This document shows positions 1 through 6,540 of a stretch of DNA of 12,112 nt, one piece after another. This DNA is from an uncultured Eubacteriales bacterium (GTDB lineage: Bacteria > Bacillota > Clostridia > Lachnospirales > Bianqueaceae). Position numbers and translations under genes: made by a program. The stretch lies in assembly GCA_900322165.1 (NCBI GenBank), contig ONYR01000172.1:1-12112 (forward strand), written 5' to 3'. The notes under the pieces were generated by a model. It was given only the letters and a program-made list of their open reading frames with translations. It was not told the origin of the DNA and made no database searches. Numbering within the stretch: the stretch's first letter is position 1; the number at the start of each line of letters is the position of its first letter.

Positions 1-14
1 CCATTGATCGTACT

Positions 15-50
15 AACGACCGGTGAAAAGGTATTTCACCGGTCGTTTTT
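15..50 (+). terminator. Intrinsic terminator of an upstream plus-strand gene outside the window
   Basis: A perfect 14-bp inverted repeat (arms 15-28 and 34-47, AACGACCGGTGAAA against its complement) encloses a 5-nt loop. It is followed by TTTTT, a G and TTTT. The U-tract lies only on the right side, so it works for transcription entering from the left on the plus strand. Everything to its right is on the minus strand, so this marks the end of a neighbouring plus-strand transcript whose gene is not visible. Confidence 0.9.
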
Positions 51-78
51 GTTTTGGGTGGATCTTTCTTTTGGGCGG

Positions 79-160
79 GCACTTGTTATTTGTGTTCTGG
101 CACTTGTTATTTGTGTTCTGGCGCTTGTTATTTGTGTTTGTGCACTTGTTATTTGCCCTG
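79..160. repeat. 21-bp tandem repeat, about four copies
   Basis: Copies start at 79, 100, 121 and 142 and share the core GCACTTGTTATTTG. The first two are identical over 21 bp, the third has a few changes, and the fourth is cut short at about 160. Because 21 is a multiple of three, translation gives a 7-residue repeat, but there is no SD site or plausible protein, so I do not call it coding. It sits between the plus-strand terminator and the palindrome array. Function unknown. Confidence 0.85.
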
Positions 161-183
161 GTTGGCGGCTGATTACACGCCAA

Positions 184-682
184 GTCAGCTTGTAGGAAGG
201 AAGGTGTCGTACAAGCTGACTTTTTCAGGGGGATGTCAGCTTGTGGGAGTGAAGTCACTGTACAAGCTGACTGCTTATGGGGCACTGTCAGCTTGAGAGG
301 AGATAGTCCCTGTACAAGCTGACTTTTTCAGGGCAGTGTCAGCTTGTGGGAATGAAGTCACTGTACAAGCTGACTTTTTCAAGAGAGTGTCAGCTTGTGG
401 GAATGAAGTCCCTGTACAAGCTGACTTTTCCTATGGCAGTGTCAGCTTGTGAAGAGGAATTCGCTGTACAAGCTGACTGCGCGAAAAGATTGTCAGCTTG
501 TAGGAAGGATGTTGTCGTACAAGCTGACTGCGTGTGAAAATCGTCAGCTTGTAGGGAGGAAACCGTTCTATAAGCTGACTACGCGAGTGAGATTGTCAGC
601 TTGTAGGAAGGAAATTGTCGTACAAGCTGACTACGCGAAATGAAAGTCAGCTTGTAGGAAGGAAGTTGCTGTACAAGCTGAC
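184..682. repeat. Array of ten 37-bp palindromic (hairpin) units, period 51/52 bp
   Basis: Units run 184-220, 235-271, 287-323, 338-374, 389-425, 441-477, 492-528, 543-579, 595-631 and 646-682. Each is exactly 37 bp: a left arm GTCAGCTTGTA (or close variant), a 15-nt interior, and a right arm TACAAGCTGAC. Spacers are 14 or 15 bp, so starts are 51 or 52 bp apart. Arms are nearly invariant. Interiors are purine-rich on the plus strand and fall into two groups: units 2, 4 and 5 (like GGAATGAAGTC), and units 1, 7, 9 and 10 (like GGAAGGAAG). Unit 8 has TATAAGCTGAC, which keeps a G-U pair. Unit 3 has a mismatched inner left arm. No associated gene, promoter or transposase is visible. Open frames crossing it on both strands are repeat artefacts. 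It could be a structured RNA, a multi-site protein-binding region or an amplified intergenic element. Confidence 0.93.
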
Positions 683-703
683 TTTTGCGAGTGGCTTCCG
701 GCC

Positions 704-723
704 GCAGACGCATTTTCGTCTGC
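704..723. other. Short isolated hairpin
   Basis: A 7-bp inverted repeat (GCAGACG at 704-710, CGTCTGC at 717-723) encloses a 6-nt loop CATTTT. It lies between the palindrome array and the operon terminator and has no U-tract on either side, so it is not a convincing terminator. I see nothing else in 683-756. Confidence 0.5.
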
Positions 724-756
724 AACGACACTCCTTAACCCATCCCCAGACACACA

Positions 757-798
757 AAGGCCGCTGAGATCCCCGATGAAAGGGATTTCAGCGGCCTT
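757..798 (-). terminator. Terminator of the ABC exporter operon, possibly bidirectional
   Basis: Arms 757-773 and 782-798 form a 17-bp stem (one G-U pair) around an 8-nt loop, with the GC-rich core AAGGCCGCTGA. It starts 32 bp beyond the stop codon of the last ATPase gene. On the minus strand it is followed by TTTGTGTGTCTG, a modest U-rich tail. On the plus strand it is followed by a T-rich stretch ending in TTTTT (812-816), so it could also end a plus-strand transcript coming from the palindrome array. Confidence 0.8.
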
Positions 799-829
799 AT
801 TTGCATTTAGTTTTTCTAATACCGGCTAA

Positions 830-1723
830 CTACTCTTCCTGCCCAGCGTCTGCGGACGTGATCTGGATCTTGCCGTCGACGACTTCGAGTTTGACCTTGT
901 TGGAGTCGACGCCGATCTCGGCAAGCATCTGGCTCGGGATCTGGAGGCGGCCTGCTTTGTCGAGCACCGCGTACTCTTCCTGCTCGATCTCGCCGCTCTC
1001 ATCGCCGAGCGTACCGAGCGCTGCGAGGCGTTCGCGGTAGTCGTGGCGCACGATCATCTCGCTGCTGGTCTTGCCATCGCGGATCGCGACTACACGGTTT
1101 ACCTTTTTCGCCAGATGCCGGTCATGCGTGACGATCACGATCGTCAGGCCGAGCTCTTCGTTCAGCTTGCGAAACACATCCAAAATATAGTCACTCGTTT
1201 TGACATCGACCGAGCCGGTCGGCTCGTCCGCGAGCAGGAGCTTCGGGTTGTTCGCCAGCGCGATCGCGATTGCAACGCGCTGCTGTTCACCGCCGGAAAG
1301 CGTGTTCAAGCGGCTCCCCGACCGGTGGCTCATGCCGACCAGCTCGAGCAGCATCTCCGCCCGCGCCTTTCGCTCCTTCTCGGTCCCGAACATCATCGGC
1401 ACCTGCACGTTCTGCAAGGCAGTCAGGTACGGAATCAGGTTGCGCGCATTGTTCTGCCACACAAACCCGACAACGTCGCGCTTGTACGCGACGAGCTCCT
1501 TCTCGGAGAGCTTGAACAGGTCCAGCCCGTTCACGATCAGGCGCCCCGCCGAAGGACGGTCAAGGCCGCCGATCATGTTCAGAAACGTGGATTTGCCCGA
1601 GCCGGAATTGCCGATGATCGCCATCAGCTCACCCTTATCGACCGTCAGCTCCAGTCCCTGCAGTGCCAGCACCTCAGTATCGACCGTTTTATAGATCTTA
1701 ACGAGGTTCTCACATTCAATCAT
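830..1723 (-). CDS. ABC exporter ATPase with C-terminal AbrB/SpoVT-like domain
   Basis: This is a cytoplasmic ATP-binding subunit of the MacB/LolD/FtsE class that powers an FtsX-type permease. Counting from the chosen ATG (297 aa), Walker A GNSGSGKS is at about 38-45, the Q-loop Gln at about 90, the signature LSGGEQQ at 142-148, Walker B LLLADEP at 162-168 and the H-loop His at about 200, so it looks catalytically intact. After the ATPase fold comes a charged linker. Then, at about 251-288, the pattern LDKAGRLQIPSQML...VKLEVVDGKIQI matches the swapped-hairpin AbrB/MazE/SpoVT fold; this is unusual for an ABC subunit. The start is uncertain: ATG at 1723 gives the family-typical MIECENLVKIY and overlaps the upstream gene by 8 nt (translational coupling), while an in-frame ATG at 1747 would add eight residues but has AGAGG directly against it. 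It is the last gene of the operon. Confidence 0.94.
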   Translation of the reverse strand: MIECENLVKIYKTVDTEVLALQGLELTVDKGELMAIIGNSGSGKSTFLNMIGGLDRPSAGRLIVNGLDLFKLSEKELVAYKRDVVGFVWQNNARNLIPYLTALQNVQVPMMFGTEKERKARAEMLLELVGMSHRSGSRLNTLSGGEQQRVAIAIALANNPKLLLADEPTGSVDVKTSDYILDVFRKLNEELGLTIVIVTHDRHLAKKVNRVVAIRDGKTSSEMIVRHDYRERLAALGTLGDESGEIEQEEYAVLDKAGRLQIPSQMLAEIGVDSNKVKLEVVDGKIQITSADAGQEE

Positions 1724-2414
1724 CTTTTCGGCCAATGACTTCACCATCCTCTAATTCGTACACCTGATCTCCGATATCCATAAGACCCGTATCATGGGTC
1801 GTCATGATGACCGTAATGCCTTCCTTTTCGCACAGCTCCTTAAAGATCTTGACAACCTGCAGACCGGTGTTCGTGTCGAGCTCCGCCGTCGGCTCGTCCG
1901 CAAACAGCACCAACGGCCTTGCGGCGACCGCCCGCGCGATCGCGACACGCTGCTGCTCACCGCCGGACATCTCCTGCGGCATGTGCGTCATGCGGTTGCC
2001 CAGTCCGACCATGTGCAGGCACGCTTCTACGCGCTCTTTGCGGCTTTCCGTCAGGCGCTCCCGGCCCTCCTTGGTCTTCGCGGCAAGCCGGAGCGCGAAC
2101 TCCACGTTCTCGTACGCCGTCATCATCGGGATCAGGGCCACGCTCTGATAGACATAGCCGACCTTCGTCCGGCGAAGCAGATCCCGCTCGCGGTCCGTCA
2201 GCTTCGTCACATCGACACCGTCAATGTAGACCTCGCCCTCGGTCGGCCGATCGAGCGCGCTGAGAATATTCAGCAGCGTCGTTTTGCCCGAACCGCTGCG
2301 GCCCTTCAGAATCGTCAGCTTCCCGGCCGGAATCTCCATGTTGATGTGCTTGAGGCCCCAGAAAACCGAATCGCCCACCGGAAACCCACGCGACACATCC
2401 ACCGCCCGAATCAT
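1716..2414 (-). CDS. ABC exporter ATPase (MacB/LolD class)
   Basis: This is the first of two adjacent ATP-binding subunits. Counting from the chosen ATG (232 aa), Walker A GRSGSGKT is at about 38-45, the Q-loop Gln at about 90, the signature MSGGEQQRV (Met in place of the usual Leu) at about 149-157, Walker B VLFADEP at 169-175, the D-loop ELD just after it, and the H-loop His at about 207. Length and motifs are normal for the family and there is no extra domain. It probably forms a heterodimer with the next gene's product, or a homodimer, under the 933-aa permease. Start: ATG at 2414 has GGTGAG 7 nt upstream; a GTG at 2429 with GGGG close by is a possible alternative (five more residues). 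It overlaps the next ATPase gene by 8 nt. A 194-210 bp structured gap separates it from the permease gene upstream. Confidence 0.95.
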   Translation of the reverse strand: MIRAVDVSRGFPVGDSVFWGLKHINMEIPAGKLTILKGRSGSGKTTLLNILSALDRPTEGEVYIDGVDVTKLTDRERDLLRRTKVGYVYQSVALIPMMTAYENVEFALRLAAKTKEGRERLTESRKERVEACLHMVGLGNRMTHMPQEMSGGEQQRVAIARAVAARPLVLFADEPTAELDTNTGLQVVKIFKELCEKEGITVIMTTHDTGLMDIGDQVYELEDGEVIGRKDD

Positions 2415-2470
2415 CCAATCACTCACCACAACACCCCACTTGTAATAACATCTTTAACAATATCCAGCGA

Positions 2471-2629
2471 GAGTTTCGCAAAGCGAAACTCATACGGGCA
2501 CGCAATCGTTTGAACTCCAATTGCGACACGTGCCCGCTCTTCTTTAGCAGGACTCATCGGAGTTTTGCGAAGCAAAACTCGGCTAGGCGCCCAATCGTTT
2601 GAACTCAGAAGGCTGTCAAGCGCCTAGTC
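2471..2629. repeat. Tandem pair of structured elements (89-bp period) inside the operon
   Basis: Two copies of the same architecture lie between permease and ATPase genes. Copy A has a 9-bp hairpin (arms 2471-2479 and 2483-2491, GAGTTTCGC), then a stem CGGGCACG 2495-2502 / 2529-2536 enclosing a 26-nt loop. Copy B has a hairpin (2560-2568 and 2572-2580, GAGTTTTGC), then a stem 2581-2590 / 2620-2629 enclosing a 29-nt loop. Both loops contain the identical 15-mer CAATCGTTTGAACTC (2503-2517 and 2592-2606). Hairpin and core starts are each exactly 89 bp apart. The hairpin stem shows a C-G to T-A compensatory pair, and the outer stems differ in sequence but still pair. The permease stop codon TAG (2624-2626) lies inside the copy B stem. 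Neither hairpin has a U-tract. This suggests a transcribed RNA element acting on mRNA processing, stability or the permease:ATPase ratio; it could also be a REP/MITE-like intergenic repeat. Confidence 0.85.
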
Positions 2630-5425
2630 CTCACCAAGTTTCAACGCCTGCGCGATCTTTATCTTGCGGATCAGCTGTCCGAGCACGAACATGCAGATGA
2701 TCATGACAATGCCGACGACAAGGTACAGCTGTATCGCGTCGCTCCTGCGGCTGACGACCTCGAGCGGAATGAGCTGACTGTCTGCGCTGTAGGCGAGCTG
2801 GATCAGCGGGACATAGAACCGCGCTGCGAGCTTGCCGACAAGGGCGCCGGCGATGATCGAGGACAGTGAGAGGAAGATCTGTTCATTGACAAGCATGCCG
2901 AGAATCTCGCCCATGGTCATGCCCATCGCGCGGAAGATACCGAATTGCAGCTGGCGCGAACGGATCGAGAGGATCCAGTAGATCAGGAAACCGACCGAGC
3001 AGAGCGTCAGGACCACGATGAATCCAACCGTCAGGATTCCGTTCGTCGCCTGGAAGATCGGATCATTCTTCAGATCGATGATCTGCGCGTTCGTGTCCGC
3101 GAAATACGTGAATCCGGTTTCACTCTCGGCCGCAAAATCGTAGATATACTGAGAGGAATTTCCGCTGTTGCGGATCCAGACCGAGTACGGCTCCACGCCC
3201 CACTTCGACTGCAGGTAGGAAAGGTTTGCGATCACGAAGTACATCTCCGTGTCACCCTCCGTTTTGTCCGGAGGCGTCAGCGACGGCCAGTAATCGACAA
3301 ATCCGTAGATCACACCGGTCACATTCGCTCTGCCGCGCATCGAATAGGTGATCTTGTCGCCGAGCGTCAGGCCGAGCTTATCGCGGAAGTTCGTGGAAAC
3401 AAGCACGCCGAGCGAATCCTGCGACATCGCGTTCAGGTAGTTGTACCAGTGCCCGTTCAGCAGCCCGTCCTTGAAGTAAGCGGTCTCACCGAAGGATTTG
3501 GTATGGATGCCCATGACCGTGACGTTATCCTGCGTCGTGCCGCCCGATGTCACGCGATAGCCGCCGCGCATAAACACCTTCGTTGCGGAGGCCGCCCCGG
3601 AGAGCTTCTCATATTTGGTAAAATCAGGCTCAACGTAGACGGTTTCGGTATCGCCGCTCTCCGTCGCAAACTGCTGCGAGCCCCATTTTTCACGGACTAC
3701 GATGTCCGCACCGTTCCGGTAGCGGATCATCTCCTCCGCGTTGGAGTTGATCGTTCTGGCCGTGTCAGCGCTGAAAATACCCATCGCCATGGTCAGGATC
3801 AGGAAGATCATGATAAAGTTCTGGCTTCCGTTCGAGCGCAGCATCCGAAGGAAGGACGCATAAAGCCCCGGTGACCAGAGATGCTTAAACAGCTCGAAAA
3901 CAAGCCGGATCAAAAGCGGGAACAGTCTCACGAAGAGCATCGCCGCGCCAAGGATGAAGAGCGAGCTGCACAGGTACAGGAGCGGATCGAGCGAGGCGCC
4001 GCCCGCGATCTCGCTTGCAAGAAAGGCCGCCTGGCGATGGTAGCTGTAGAGGCCGTAGAGCGAGATGCCAAGGAACAGCACATCAAGGAACAGCTTCTGC
4101 CACAGCGGGCGTTTCTGCTTGTGACGGCTGCGCTTTGCCTCGACAATGCCCACCTTCGAATAGGAGATCGCCGGGATCAGCATGGCCGCGATCGCGACAA
4201 TGACCGCTGCAAGAAGGTACAGCACCACTTCAAGGCTGAACCGCGTCGAGAGGGCGCGGCGCTGCACGAACTCAAGGAACGCGTTCGCTGAGCCGATGAC
4301 CTGGCAGATCAGGAAGCTCAGCGGGATCGCAAAAATCAAACCGATTACCGCAAGGATCGTGCTCTGCAGGAGGTAGATCATCAGGATCTGGCGCCTCGAG
4401 GCACCGCGGCTCTTGATCATCGAGATCTCACTTTGGTCGATGGTCATCATCTCCCCGGCCACCATGAAAATGAACGCGATCAGGAGCAGGAAGATCGGGA
4501 TCTGCAGAACCGTCAGCGTCGTATCAAGACGCGCCGAGCTGCTCTGGAAGGCCTTTAACGTATCGTAAAAGCGCACATTCATGCCGCGGCGGAACACGGT
4601 GTCGGTCTCGGCGATGTACCGATCGCAGACCTCGACAAGAGCATCTACGTCCGTGCCGCGCAGCTTCGTATAGTCCATCGTGACATAGAACGCTTCGCTG
4701 AAGGACTTGCGCTCGGTCTCGTTGAAGACGAAGGTCGAGGCAAAGAGCTTTTCGTTGACGAAGAAAAAGCGGCTTGTCACGTTCGGATTCATGTACCAGT
4801 AGGGATCATTCGTCTCGGACGCCTGGAAAACACCGACGATCTTCAGCTTCCAGTAGTTCCCGTCCGAAGCCTTAAGGTTCGGCAGCGTCAGGGTCTCCCC
4901 GACGTAGAGGTTGCAGCGCATCAGCGTGTTTTCGCTGACGATCGTCTCGATCACATGGTCCTTGGCGGTCTCCGACGGGAAGGTGCCGTTGAGCATCGTG
5001 ACATGGTTTTCCATGTCTTCGATGGAATCGATCCGGATCGAGAATCCGGCCATCGCGCTGCCGATCGCCTCCCCCTCGTGCTGGGCTTTCTGATCGGCCA
5101 TGAAGTATTCGGTAACCATGTGGATCGGTGCGATCTCAGGCTCCGCGGCAAACCGCTCAGCCACGTCCTTCAGCTTCTCGGTCAGGCTGTAGTCATTCTG
5201 ACCAAGGCCGACGGTCGTGTAGGTTCCGTGGAACTCGATCGTTCCGGGATACAGATTCTCTGCCTGCATCTGGCGCTGCAGATTCGTCTGCAACAGGCGC
5301 TGCATCACGGCCTCCCGGTAGATCGGGCTCGAGCCGGCGATCGCCATTAAGAGGATGTTGCCGATCAGAAGGCTGATGGCCATCCATTTATTATTCAGGA
5401 GTTTATTGCGTACATACGTCAGCAT
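2624..5425 (-). CDS. Large FtsX/MacB-type ABC transporter permease
   Basis: This 933-aa integral membrane protein has two FtsX-type halves and two large extracytoplasmic regions. From hydrophobicity I place membrane segments near 13-32, 305-325, 351-376, 398-422, 443-461, 481-510, 535-553, 797-819, 848-868 and 900-920. The big outside domains span about 33-304 and 554-796. Coupling-helix signatures follow the first segment of each half: IKSRGASRRQI (338-347) and FRAMGMTMGEI (831-841). Such permeases do not form a conventional channel; ATPase cycles move the outer domains (mechanotransmission). Its ATPases are encoded downstream and three adaptors upstream, so a MacAB-like or YknXYZ-like exporter is the best reading; lipoprotein or envelope remodelling is an alternative. 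The ATG has an ideal AGGAGGTGA SD site with 7-nt spacing and lies 11 nt after the adaptor stop codon. The substrate cannot be told from sequence. Confidence 0.95.
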   Translation of the reverse strand: MLTYVRNKLLNNKWMAISLLIGNILLMAIAGSSPIYREAVMQRLLQTNLQRQMQAENLYPGTIEFHGTYTTVGLGQNDYSLTEKLKDVAERFAAEPEIAPIHMVTEYFMADQKAQHEGEAIGSAMAGFSIRIDSIEDMENHVTMLNGTFPSETAKDHVIETIVSENTLMRCNLYVGETLTLPNLKASDGNYWKLKIVGVFQASETNDPYWYMNPNVTSRFFFVNEKLFASTFVFNETERKSFSEAFYVTMDYTKLRGTDVDALVEVCDRYIAETDTVFRRGMNVRFYDTLKAFQSSSARLDTTLTVLQIPIFLLLIAFIFMVAGEMMTIDQSEISMIKSRGASRRQILMIYLLQSTILAVIGLIFAIPLSFLICQVIGSANAFLEFVQRRALSTRFSLEVVLYLLAAVIVAIAAMLIPAISYSKVGIVEAKRSRHKQKRPLWQKLFLDVLFLGISLYGLYSYHRQAAFLASEIAGGASLDPLLYLCSSLFILGAAMLFVRLFPLLIRLVFELFKHLWSPGLYASFLRMLRSNGSQNFIMIFLILTMAMGIFSADTARTINSNAEEMIRYRNGADIVVREKWGSQQFATESGDTETVYVEPDFTKYEKLSGAASATKVFMRGGYRVTSGGTTQDNVTVMGIHTKSFGETAYFKDGLLNGHWYNYLNAMSQDSLGVLVSTNFRDKLGLTLGDKITYSMRGRANVTGVIYGFVDYWPSLTPPDKTEGDTEMYFVIANLSYLQSKWGVEPYSVWIRNSGNSSQYIYDFAAESETGFTYFADTNAQIIDLKNDPIFQATNGILTVGFIVVLTLCSVGFLIYWILSIRSRQLQFGIFRAMGMTMGEILGMLVNEQIFLSLSSIIAGALVGKLAARFYVPLIQLAYSADSQLIPLEVVSRRSDAIQLYLVVGIVMIICMFVLGQLIRKIKIAQALKLGED

Positions 5426-5436
5426 GCCGTCACCTC

Positions 5437-6540
5437 CTAATTCAGCACGAGCTCATCGCCCGCTTGAACGCCGTCGGTGATCCAGGCGATGCCGTTCGAG
5501 ATCCCACCGATCGAGACGTAGGTTTTGCTGACGGACGTGCCGCCGATCAAAATCAGTACGTAATAATTGTTTCCGTCCTTCTTCAGCGCTTCGCTGTTGA
5601 CAAGGACGACATTCTTTTTATCGAGAATATTGCCGTACACCCGCAGCGCGTTCATCGTCGGCTCCATGTTTTCCGGCACGATCACGAGGTCATCGGTCAT
5701 CGATCCCGTCACGTCACCGCAGCTGACAACGGTTCCGCTGTAGCTTTGCTTGGTTTTCTGGTCGACGATGGTGACGGTGCTCAGGTACGGAACGTTGCCG
5801 TACGGGCTCGTGTTTGTCACTTCGATCGCGATCGCCGAGAGGTCCGCGACCGTCATGATCGGAGTCCAGGTCGGTACGGTCTCGCCCTCCTGCCAGTTCC
5901 AGATAATATCCGCAACAAACGCGTCATAGGGCGCGATGATCTGCGTTGTCTTCTCGTGCTCCTCGAGCTCCTGGAGCGCCGCCTGTGCCGCCTCAAGGCG
6001 TGCCTGTGCCTGTGCCAGGCGCTCATTGTACTGCGCGTACAGAAGATCGACGCGGCTCATCGCGAGCGTGTATTCATCGCCCGTCGCGGCCTGAGCGGCT
6101 GCATTGGCCTGTGCGATCTGCTGCGAGAAGGAGGTATCGATCTGCGAGATCGCGGAGCGCGCGTCTGTCACGGCCAGCTCGCGCTGCAGACGGTCCGCTT
6201 CACTGATCACGACCGTGATCTCAGCAAGCACCTGTCCGGCTTGTACGATATCGCCCTCACTGACCATCACTTTCGCGTACTGGTCCCCGCTGTAGGGCCA
6301 GTAGATCTCGGTGACGCGAAGGCTTGTCAGCTTGGTCGATGCCTCAAAGCTGATGCTGAAATCGCCAAGATAAGCCTCGGTGGTTCGGTAGTTTTCGTCC
6401 TTCGTGCCCCCGATCGCGATGTACTCTGACTTGGAGCCTGCGTCAAGCGCACTTCTGGAGCACGCGGACAGGCACGGAAGCAAGAGCGCCAGAAGGAGCA
6501 GCAGGCTTACGGTTTTACGGAACGTTTTCTTATTCACCAA
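5437..6540 (-). CDS. Membrane-fusion (HlyD/MacA-like) adaptor lipoprotein, third of three
   Basis: This exported adaptor of about 367 aa should be anchored outside the membrane by a lipid. The N-terminus is a lipoprotein signal: Lys/Arg-rich start, Leu-rich core, lipobox LSAC with Cys at about 27. The barrel-sandwich (lipoyl-like) half-motif VSEGDIVQAGQVLAEI is at about 93-108. A coiled-coil hairpin rich in Ala, Gln and Glu spans about 115-197. The second lipoyl half IIAPYDAFVADI follows at about 201-212, and a C-terminal domain ends in ITDGVQAGDELVLN. No ATG precedes the signal peptide. The best start is TTG at 6540, 9 nt after a strong GGAGG; GTG at 6537 is an alternative. The start overlaps the upstream adaptor gene by 11 nt, so translation is probably coupled. 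It lacks the low-complexity insert of its neighbour and is the most diverged of the three adaptors. Confidence 0.88.
   Translation of the reverse strand: MVNKKTFRKTVSLLLLLALLLPCLSACSRSALDAGSKSEYIAIGGTKDENYRTTEAYLGDFSISFEASTKLTSLRVTEIYWPYSGDQYAKVMVSEGDIVQAGQVLAEITVVISEADRLQRELAVTDARSAISQIDTSFSQQIAQANAAAQAATGDEYTLAMSRVDLLYAQYNERLAQAQARLEAAQAALQELEEHEKTTQIIAPYDAFVADIIWNWQEGETVPTWTPIMTVADLSAIAIEVTNTSPYGNVPYLSTVTIVDQKTKQSYSGTVVSCGDVTGSMTDDLVIVPENMEPTMNALRVYGNILDKKNVVLVNSEALKKDGNNYYVLILIGGTSVSKTYVSIGGISNGIAWITDGVQAGDELVLN

Noticed and set aside
13..643. Open reading frames across the left repeats, on both strands
   Set aside because: They lack SD sites, switch frame where the 52-bp period replaces 51, and translate only into the repeat units. 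They are artefacts of repeats with few stop codons.
184..682. CRISPR array
   Set aside because: The repeats are 37 bp and regular, but the intervening pieces are only 14-15 bp, similar to one another, and the units have variable interiors between palindromic arms. No cas gene is present.
1043..1738. Long plus-strand open frames opposite the ATPase, permease and adaptor genes
   Set aside because: They are shadows of GC-rich minus-strand genes with clear family motifs. Their translations are Arg/Pro/His-rich and show no domains.
2500..2526. tRNA T-loop (minus-strand GTTCAAAC inside the core 15-mer)
   Set aside because: It looks like a T-loop, and copy A even has a flanking CGCAAT/ATTGCG stem, but copy B lacks that stem and no acceptor, D or anticodon arms exist.
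2550..2565. Hammerhead ribozyme core (minus-strand GATGAGTCC)
   Set aside because: It resembles part of the CUGAUGAGUCC box, but the matching GGAC-GAAA strand and helices I and III are missing.
2471..2580. Hairpins of the 89-bp element as intrinsic terminators
   Set aside because: Neither 9-bp hairpin is followed by a T-tract on either strand, and the operon must continue into the two ATPase genes.
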